DNA of 46,805 nucleotides from Deltaproteobacteria bacterium (GTDB taxonomy: Bacteria > Desulfobacterota > Syntrophia > Syntrophales > UBA8958). The translations under genes and the position numbers were made by a program. Positions 41,606 through 46,805 of the stretch are shown piece by piece (within the stretch, counting starts at the first letter, position 1; the number at the start of each line of letters is the position of its first letter). The notes beneath the pieces are model-generated. The model was not told the DNA's origin, ran no database searches, and saw only the letters and a list, made by a program, of their open reading frames with translations. Where the stretch lies: assembly GCA_029561465.1 (NCBI GenBank), contig JAKQIZ010000006.1:1-46805 (forward strand), written 5' to 3'.

Positions 41606-42385
41606 TTATTCGTTGACAATGGCTACGGGGCGGCACCAGCCGGCGGAGGCCCCTTTGATCTTGACGGGGAAGCAACAGACCGTAAAGCCGTGGGGTCTGC
41701 CGATAGCGGCAAGATTGGACAGCTTCTCCATATGACAATATCCCATCTCGATGCCGGCAAAGTGGGCCTCCCAGATGACCTTCGGGTCCCCTTTGTCCTT
41801 GAATTCACGGGCCAGGAAAGGCAGGGGACGGTCCCAACTCCAGGCGTCGATGCCTACTACCTTTATGCCTCTCTCCGTCAGGAACAGGGTGCTTTCCCTG
41901 GTCATGCCCGGTCCCTTGACGAGATACTCCGCCGTACCCCAGGCGGCGTCGGCGCCCGTCTGAACGAGGACGATATCCAGGGGCTTCAACTCGTAGCCGA
42001 TCCTGTCCAACTCCTTCTGCACGTCGGCGGCGGTAATCCGCTCCCCGTCGCCCTTATGGCGGAAATCGAGAAGAACGCCGTCATTCATACACCAGTCGAG
42101 AGGGACCTCGTCAATGGTAAGGGCCCGCTTCCCCTGATCCTGCGTGGGGTGGTAGTGGTAGGGGGCGTCTAAGTGGGTGCCGCTGTGGGTGGTGAGGTTG
42201 ATAAATTCCAGCGCCCAGCCGAGGCCGCCGGGGAGCTGCTCCCGCTTGATTCCCGGGAAGAAGTCGAGCATCTGCGTTGCCCCCGCCGTGTGATCGACAT
42301 AATCGATCCTGGGGATCATCATGGGGGGATCGCAAGGGAGAGACGCCTCGATGGCGATACTCAGATCTATGAATCGTTTGCCCAT
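41606..42385 (-). CDS. Cyclase-family metal-dependent hydrolase, paralogue 1
   Basis: A 259-aa protein with GAGGAGG before ATG 42385. Metal motif HSGTHLDAPYHYHP, then EVPLDWCMNDGVLLDFRH and VVGIDAWSWDRP. It ends ASAGWCRPVAIV as its paralogue ends SAGWCRAVALV, so the two arose by duplication of a cyclase+BKACE module. It lies nine bases from one BKACE gene and 15 from the other. Confidence 0.88.
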   Translation of the reverse strand: MGKRFIDLSIAIEASLPCDPPMMIPRIDYVDHTAGATQMLDFFPGIKREQLPGGLGWALEFINLTTHSGTHLDAPYHYHPTQDQGKRALTIDEVPLDWCMNDGVLLDFRHKGDGERITAADVQKELDRIGYELKPLDIVLVQTGADAAWGTAEYLVKGPGMTRESTLFLTERGIKVVGIDAWSWDRPLPFLAREFKDKGDPKVIWEAHFAGIEMGYCHMEKLSNLAAIGRPHGFTVCCFPVKIKGASAGWCRPVAIVNE

Positions 42386-42400
42386 TTTTTCCTCCTCTCG

Positions 42401-43324
42401 TTAGAAGTTTACCTTGTCAATTCCCTTGAGCCCCAGGATCTGCCGCGCCTCCGCCGGTGTCGCCGCCTCGACGCCGAGCTCCCGGGCGATGCGGACGATC
42501 TTGGCTACCTGCTCGGCGTTGCTTTTTGCCAACTGCCCCTTTTCCAGGAAAAGATTGTCTTCCAGGCCGACCCGGGCGTGTCCCCCCATCATCAGGGAGG
42601 TCGTACACAGATTGAACTGGGTCTTGCCGGCGGCGCAGACGGAAAACTGAAAATCACCGATGGCCTTCCGGGCGGTCTCCAGGAGGATAACGAAGTTTTC
42701 GATCGTTGCCGGGATGCCGCCGAGGATCCCCATGACAAACTGGAGATAAACGGGTTTCTTCACATGGCCCTTCTCGATGAGAAAGGCGAGGTTGTTGATC
42801 ATCCCGACGTCGTAGATCTCGAATTCCGGTTTCGTTCCCTGAGCGGCGAATTTTTCCAGAAACTGCCGCATCGTCAGGAAGGTGTTGGGAAAGATGAAGT
42901 CCTCCGTGGCGGCCAAATACCCCTTTTCCCAGTCGTGGGTCCACTGCTCGTAGTTGTCGGCGATATGGAAGAGGGCGAAATTGAGGGAGCCGGCGTTGAG
43001 GGTAGCCAGTTCGGGCGACAGGCTGGTGACGACGCGGACGCGGTTTTCCACCGGTTCGCCCAGGCGACCGCCCGTTGTGCAGCAGATGACCATATCGCAA
43101 AGTTTCTTTACCCCTTCCGCAAAGGTCCGGAAGATTTCCTGGTCGGCGCAGGGAAGGCCGGTTTCGGGATTGCGGACATGGACGTGGGCGACGGCCGCCC
43201 CGGCCTCATAAGCCCGTACCGCTTCGTCGATGAGTTGTTCCGGGGTGACGGGCAGATAGGGGGACATGCTGGGGGTGTGGATCGCCCCGGTCAGGGCGGC
43301 GGTGATGATTCTTTTTTCCCTCAT
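42401..43324 (-). CDS. Beta-keto acid cleavage enzyme (BKACE, DUF849), paralogue 1
   Basis: A 307-aa protein with GAAAGGAG before ATG 43324. Zinc/catalytic motifs VAHVHVRNPETG and ARVGLEDNLFL are conserved as in its paralogue; the tail LGLKGIDKVNF matches LGLKGLDKVKY. As in the other copy, TAALTGAIHTPSMSP lacks an acidic residue at the Kce Glu14 position. It is the first enzyme gene after the regulator, so probably the first made. Having two copies suggests two successive or parallel cleavages. Confidence 0.88.
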   Translation of the reverse strand: MREKRIITAALTGAIHTPSMSPYLPVTPEQLIDEAVRAYEAGAAVAHVHVRNPETGLPCADQEIFRTFAEGVKKLCDMVICCTTGGRLGEPVENRVRVVTSLSPELATLNAGSLNFALFHIADNYEQWTHDWEKGYLAATEDFIFPNTFLTMRQFLEKFAAQGTKPEFEIYDVGMINNLAFLIEKGHVKKPVYLQFVMGILGGIPATIENFVILLETARKAIGDFQFSVCAAGKTQFNLCTTSLMMGGHARVGLEDNLFLEKGQLAKSNAEQVAKIVRIARELGVEAATPAEARQILGLKGIDKVNF

Positions 43325-43408
43325 AACGGCAAAGCTCCTTTCTCACTGAAGGTCTGCAATGGGACGGCGCCGATTTCCAACGGCTGATAGACAGATCCTA
43401 AGCGATGC

Positions 43409-44221
43409 TCAGTCCACCTCCAGGTTCAGCAATTCCTGCAACTGCTCTCCGAATTCTTCCTTGACCGCTTTCTCGAAACGGTAAATCAGCTTGTTTGAAT
43501 AGATGTCATGACGGATGTAGTTGGTCATGAGTTTTACCACCCCGGGATTGGTCGTCCAGAAGCCGTTCCACTCCCGGTCCGGGGGCCGGCTCATGAAGAG
43601 GCCCACGGACTCATCGACCACCATGGTCAATTCCCCGCTGTGTCGATCATACACCGTATCCACCTGGACATGGCGAAAAACCTTGCCAACCTCAATGACT
43701 TCCTGTTCGAACTGGATGGAAACAATCGCCACCCCCCGCTGACGGGCGGCGGCGAGGCTTTTTTCCAACAGCCTGCCCTGAGGAGGCCACATGCTTGTCA
43801 GGACGGCCTTTTTCGCGCCGTCGATCAAATCCCGGGCCTTGGCGATGAGGACGTCATGATTGGTCAACTGCCAGAGGGTGATATCGACGGCCGGCATGGA
43901 GATCTTTTCCAGATTGGCAGCCAGGAGCTGCTCGGTGACCTGGAACTCGTTACTTTTGCGGGTGAGGAATTCCTGGTAAGGCAGGGGGGAATACATCTGC
44001 GGATCGGTATTCAGAACGGCCACCAGTCCCTTTTGCACCATCCGGCTCAGGGTTTCGTAAATCTTGGGACCGGGAACTCCGGAACGGCGGCTTATCTCAT
44101 GGCCGTGGGAGGGGTGTTTCTGCAGGAGGGTTAGATAGGTCTTGGCTTCATAGACCGTCAAGCCCATATTGTTCAGGGCATCCACCGTAGCCTGGAATAA
44201 GTCGCGGAATCCTTCTTCCAT
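43409..44221 (-). CDS. TrmB-family transcriptional regulator
   Basis: A 270-aa protein from ATG 44221 (the track GTG at 44227 is possible). The N-terminal winged helix-turn-helix is typical of TrmB: LGLTVYEAKTYLTLLQKHPSHGHEISRRSGVPGPKIYETL (quoted in part: GLTVYEAKTYLTLL). The C-terminal half resembles the TrmB effector or PLD-like domain (AVLTSMWPPQGRLLEKSL). It should sense the pathway substrate and control the ten-gene cluster it heads. A palindromic operator candidate overlaps its promoter. Confidence 0.86.
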   Translation of the reverse strand: MEEGFRDLFQATVDALNNMGLTVYEAKTYLTLLQKHPSHGHEISRRSGVPGPKIYETLSRMVQKGLVAVLNTDPQMYSPLPYQEFLTRKSNEFQVTEQLLAANLEKISMPAVDITLWQLTNHDVLIAKARDLIDGAKKAVLTSMWPPQGRLLEKSLAAARQRGVAIVSIQFEQEVIEVGKVFRHVQVDTVYDRHSGELTMVVDESVGLFMSRPPDREWNGFWTTNPGVVKLMTNYIRHDIYSNKLIYRFEKAVKEEFGEQLQELLNLEVD

Positions 44222-44240
44222 GTCCACCCCGTCTTGACAT

Positions 44241-44256
44241 AACTACGGAGGTAGTT
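44241..44256. promoter_or_regulatory. Candidate TrmB operator
   Basis: AACTAC-GGAG-GTAGTT, a perfect 6-bp inverted repeat with a four-base spacer, overlapping the -10 box and start point of the minus-strand promoter. A second inverted pair, CTTGACA (44233) and TGTCAAG (44276), encloses it. The position fits autorepression. On the plus strand TTGACA 44234 with TAAAGA 17 bases on could be a divergent promoter. Confidence 0.5.
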
Positions 44257-44281
44257 TAAAGATGCAAAGACTGGTTGTCAA
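44253..44281 (-). promoter_or_regulatory. Predicted sigma70 promoter of the TrmB/BKACE/Liv cluster
   Basis: On the minus strand TTGACA (44281-44276), a 17-base spacer and TAAACT (44258-44253). The -35 is perfect and the -10 matches TATAAT at four of six. The start of transcription would lie near 44246, about 25 bases before the ATG. Confidence 0.6.
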
Positions 44282-44427
44282 GTTAAAAACCTGTTGAGTC
44301 GTGAAAAAACCCGCATGCACCGTGGAGCGCCACAATGCATGAAAATGAAGTTATATTGAATTTATTACTTTATATGCTCTTTTTTCCTTTGTAAGTAATT
44401 TGACGCCTGGGCGTCAGGGAGTTGCGC

Positions 44428-45150
44428 ATGAGGAAGTCATTCGGTTCGAAAAGGAGTATCAAGACCGCCTTCATCCTGGGTGCCGGGCTGGGGACGCGCC
44501 TGCGACCCCTGACGGACCATTGCCCCAAACCGCTCCTGCCGCTGGGGGGGCGGCCGATAATCACCTACGCCATGGAACATCTCCGGCAGGCGGGAATAGA
44601 GAGGTTCATCGTCAACACCCATCATTGCGCCGCTGTCTATGAAGAAGTATTTCCTGGTCGTATCTGGCGAGGCGTGCCCATCGTTTTCCGCCATGAACCG
44701 GTGCTGCTCGATACGGGCGGGGGGATAAAAAACATCGAGGACCTCCTCGCCGAAGACGAGCCGTTGCTGGTGTACAACGGTGATATTCTTACCGATATTC
44801 CCCTTCAAAATCTCATGGAACGCCACTTTCAGGCCGGGGCGGCCGCCACCCTCGCCCTCCGCTCCGACGGAAATCCCCGGAACGTGAATCTCGATGCGGA
44901 AGACTATGTATGCGACCTCCGCCACGTTCTGGGCAATCCCGGAGCCCGGGCCTGTCTGTTCACGGGGCTTTATATCGTCGAAAAATCCCTCCTCGCCGGG
45001 ATCGCCCCCGGCGTCAAACAGGACATCATCCCGGTGTTCATCGCCATGATCCGGGCGCGACCCCGGGCGGTGGCCGGAGTGATCATCGACGCCGGCCACT
45101 GGTCCGACGTCGGTTCACCGGCGATCTACCGCGCCCTTCAGGATGTTTGA
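44428..45150 (+). CDS. Sugar-1-phosphate nucleotidyltransferase, MurU-like
   Basis: A 240-aa protein from ATG 44428 with AGGGAG upstream. The nucleotidyltransferase signature is FILGAGLGTRLRPLTDHCPKPLLPLG; the metal Asp is in YNGDILTD. With the kinase gene that follows, the pair resembles MurU/AmgK of Pseudomonas, which activates recycled MurNAc to UDP-MurNAc and bypasses fosfomycin-sensitive steps. Substrate choice (MurNAc-1-P, mannose-1-P or glucose-1-P) cannot be fixed from sequence alone. Confidence 0.78.
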   Translation: MRKSFGSKRSIKTAFILGAGLGTRLRPLTDHCPKPLLPLGGRPIITYAMEHLRQAGIERFIVNTHHCAAVYEEVFPGRIWRGVPIVFRHEPVLLDTGGGIKNIEDLLAEDEPLLVYNGDILTDIPLQNLMERHFQAGAAATLALRSDGNPRNVNLDAEDYVCDLRHVLGNPGARACLFTGLYIVEKSLLAGIAPGVKQDIIPVFIAMIRARPRAVAGVIIDAGHWSDVGSPAIYRALQDV

Positions 45151-45162
45151 ATAGCACCGGAA

Positions 45163-45194
45163 ACAATATCCGCCCATTGACCGACGGATATTGT
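45163..45194. other. Hairpin between the nucleotidyltransferase and kinase genes
   Basis: ACAATATCCG and CGGATATTGT form a perfect 10-bp stem with a 12-base loop, 13 bases after the stop. There is no T-tract. It may end or stabilise the first transcript; the two genes are 220 bases apart. Confidence 0.45.
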
Positions 45195-45373
45195 AGAAGC
45201 ATCCGGCGGTCCGGTCGGGGCGGGGATAAATACCCTTTGACACCCGGGGGCGATCCCCTTATACTTCCGCCACCCATAAGCCTTTATGGAAACGAACCCG
45301 CCATGGATGGAGATGTTTTTCCCGGAGCGCCGGGCGGTGAAAAAAAAGCGAAAGACCTTTGTCGTCTGATCAT

Positions 45374-46540
45374 ATGAATACTGAACAACGGGAATGGCTT
45401 GCCTTTGCCGGCCGGGTCCTCGGCGTTGCCGACGGCATGGAGGGCGTCAAGCTTGCCGCCATCACCAAGGGCGGATCGGACCGGAACTTTTATCGACTGT
45501 CGCTCCCTGAAGGGCGGACCTTCCTCTTCATGGCCTACGGGCGTCGCCAGGAGGAAAACGCCTACTGGGCCGATATCGCCGCCTTTATGGCCGGACTTGA
45601 GGTGCCGGTTCCCGCCGTTTACGGTCATGACCCGGAACGGGGCTTCATCCTCATGGAGGATCTGGGCGACCGGGATCTGTGGTCCCGCCGCCACGAACCC
45701 TGGGCGGTCCGGATCGCCCTTTACCGGCGGGTTTTGAGACGGATCAGCCCCCTTTACACCCGCCCCCTGTTTTCTGAAACGCCGGCGGTGCCCACCGTGC
45801 CGGGAGAAAACTATTCCCGCCGGGCTGGCGACGATATGGCGGCGGCGGGGACGATGACGGGTGGAATGGAGTTCCCGCCGCCTCTCCCCCGGACCATGCC
45901 CGGCTATGACCGGGAGCTGTACCGCTGGGAACATGACTATTTCCTGGCGGAGTTCGTCCGGGAGGTATGCGGCATCGAACCGGCCGGGCGGGAGGAAGGG
46001 GCGCTCCGGGAGGAACTGGAAACCCTGACCACGCGGATGCTGGTGACGGGGCCGGCACTGGTCCACCGGGACCTCCAGTCCCAGAACATCATGCTGCGGG
46101 GAGACGAACCGGTTTTCATCGATTTTCAGGGGCTCCGCCGGGGGTCGCTGTTTTACGACCTGGGCTCCCTCCTCTATGACCCCTATGTGCCCTTTACCGC
46201 CGGGGAGCGGGAAGAACTCGTCGCTTACGCTCATGGGTTGCTGAGCGCGCGTCCCGATCCGGCCGGCCGCGAGGAGGAGCCGCCCCGTCTCGCCATGAAC
46301 GGAGAGGCATTCCGGGTGGCGTTTCTGGATGGAAGCGCCCAGCGCCTCATGCAGGCCCTGGGGGCCTTCGGCTTTCTGGGGCTGAAGAAGGGGAAGGAGG
46401 CCTTTTTGGGCCACATTCCCCGGGGAGTGGCGAATCTGGAGGACGCGGCGCTGGCCAACCGCCGCTTGCCCCACCTGGCGGAACTGGCGGCCAGGTGCCG
46501 GGAGGCCGTCCGGGGACGATATGGAGAGCAAAACCTTTGA
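45374..46540 (+). CDS. Aminoglycoside-phosphotransferase-fold sugar kinase, AmgK-like
   Basis: A 388-aa protein from ATG 45374. The kinase fold has the N-terminal KGGSDRNFYRL and MEDLGDRDLW, the catalytic loop LVHRDLQSQNIML (H-x-D-x4-N) and the metal Asp in VFIDFQGLRRGSLFYDLGSLLYD (quoted in part: FIDFQGLRRGSLFYDLGS). That last run is typical of AmgK, the anomeric MurNAc/GlcNAc kinase of cell-wall recycling. The protein is longer than Pseudomonas AmgK, with an insert near residues 138-175 (Gly/Ala/Met-rich). Its neighbour is the MurU-like gene. Confidence 0.82.
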   Translation: MNTEQREWLAFAGRVLGVADGMEGVKLAAITKGGSDRNFYRLSLPEGRTFLFMAYGRRQEENAYWADIAAFMAGLEVPVPAVYGHDPERGFILMEDLGDRDLWSRRHEPWAVRIALYRRVLRRISPLYTRPLFSETPAVPTVPGENYSRRAGDDMAAAGTMTGGMEFPPPLPRTMPGYDRELYRWEHDYFLAEFVREVCGIEPAGREEGALREELETLTTRMLVTGPALVHRDLQSQNIMLRGDEPVFIDFQGLRRGSLFYDLGSLLYDPYVPFTAGEREELVAYAHGLLSARPDPAGREEEPPRLAMNGEAFRVAFLDGSAQRLMQALGAFGFLGLKKGKEAFLGHIPRGVANLEDAALANRRLPHLAELAARCREAVRGRYGEQNL

Positions 46541-46588
46541 AAATATACTTAAAATTGGTAATTCGTCATTCCCGCAAAAGCATAATTT

Positions 46589-46740
46589 GATGACATCGTA
46601 AAAAGCGCAAAAAATGTCCCATTTGGGACGGCATCGTAAAAAGATCCGCAGGCGAGGCGCGCGCATCCTGAGGAATGAGGCGTACTGGGACGTACGTCGC
46701 AGTGACGAGGGATGAAGCGCTTTCGAAGCATCCGGACTTC
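46589..46740. repeat. MITE-like dispersed repeat, copy 2 (right end lost)
   Basis: Same orientation and nearly the same sequence as 3266-3429, including the left half-site and the left terminal inverted repeat (46627-46643). The match stops at CCGGACTTC (46740), where copy 1 goes on to its right inverted repeat. The right end is thus missing or replaced. It follows the kinase gene and no gene is read in it. Confidence 0.75.
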
Positions 46741-46805
46741 TAAGTAAGTCGCACGTAACTAATTGGATTCTTTAGATACGTGTTTGACGGTTTTGGGCCG
46801 GTTTC

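Noticed and set aside
1-46805. tRNA or rRNA genes, CRISPR arrays, prophage or intact IS
   Set aside because: No T-loop-like motifs in a plausible tRNA context, no spaced direct repeats and no transposase or phage genes were seen.

Overview
The window looks like the chromosome of a strictly anaerobic, GC-rich deltaproteobacterium, most likely of the Syntrophales (Syntrophus/Smithella type). This is inferred from gene content: a tungsten-type aldehyde:ferredoxin oxidoreductase with a polyferredoxin and Fe-alcohol dehydrogenases, rubrerythrin-like proteins, pyruvoyl-dependent arginine decarboxylase, a probable selenoprotein, a SpoIID-domain protein in an apparently Gram-negative cell, and many PAS/GAF/HD-GYP type signalling pieces. 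No rRNA or tRNA gene, CRISPR array, phage or intact insertion sequence was seen.

Layout. 1-3.1 kb: the surE 3' end, then a minus-strand group of a tandem universal stress protein, a YwqK/MORN-like repeat protein and a DUF523-DUF1722 protein. 3.2-3.7 kb: repeat-rich intergenic DNA with a 17-bp-TIR MITE-like element and a possible structured RNA. 3.7-7.2 kb (+): an ECF S-component-like membrane protein overlapping a DUF1893 protein, mazG, a D-Ala-D-Ala endopeptidase and a small conserved protein. 7.6-13.6 kb (-): rubrerythrin, a lipoprotein, an ArsA-type ATPase operon with two unknown partners, cstA, and an unknown protein. 13.9-18.1 kb: mobB, a small membrane protein, an alpha/beta hydrolase, pdaD, a ferritin-like protein, a UGA-containing glutaredoxin-like selenoprotein missed by the ORF track, and a cyclic-nucleotide-binding protein. 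18.3-24.1 kb (+): an SH3/NlpC-like lipoprotein, then an HPt protein, a PilB/GspE ATPase fused to a receiver domain, a pseudopilin with a large C-terminal domain, and a zinc-ribbon membrane protein. 24.1-32.3 kb (+): truA, an unknown protein, a degenerate and an intact Fe-ADH, AOR, a four-cluster ferredoxin, a decayed PAS/HD-GYP relic and a SpoIID protein. 32.4-35.0 kb (-): a GAF-GAF class III cyclase. 35.1-44.2 kb (-): a ten-gene cluster led by a TrmB-like regulator, with two BKACE (DUF849) enzymes alternating with two metal-dependent cyclase-family hydrolases, then a complete Liv-type ABC importer. 44.4-46.5 kb (+): a MurU-like nucleotidyltransferase and an AmgK-like sugar kinase. The window closes with a second, right-truncated copy of the MITE-like repeat.

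How the genes work together. The Liv/BKACE/cyclase/TrmB cluster reads as a self-contained catabolic regulon: import, hydrolytic ring opening or amide hydrolysis, then acetyl-CoA-dependent cleavage of a beta-keto acid. Its substrate cannot be read from the sequence. The ADH/AOR/ferredoxin cluster should interconvert acid, aldehyde and alcohol with ferredoxin and NAD(H). The HPt-PilB::REC-pilin locus suggests a phosphorelay that acts directly on a pilus or secretion motor. These three loci and the selenoprotein are the most interesting parts of the window.
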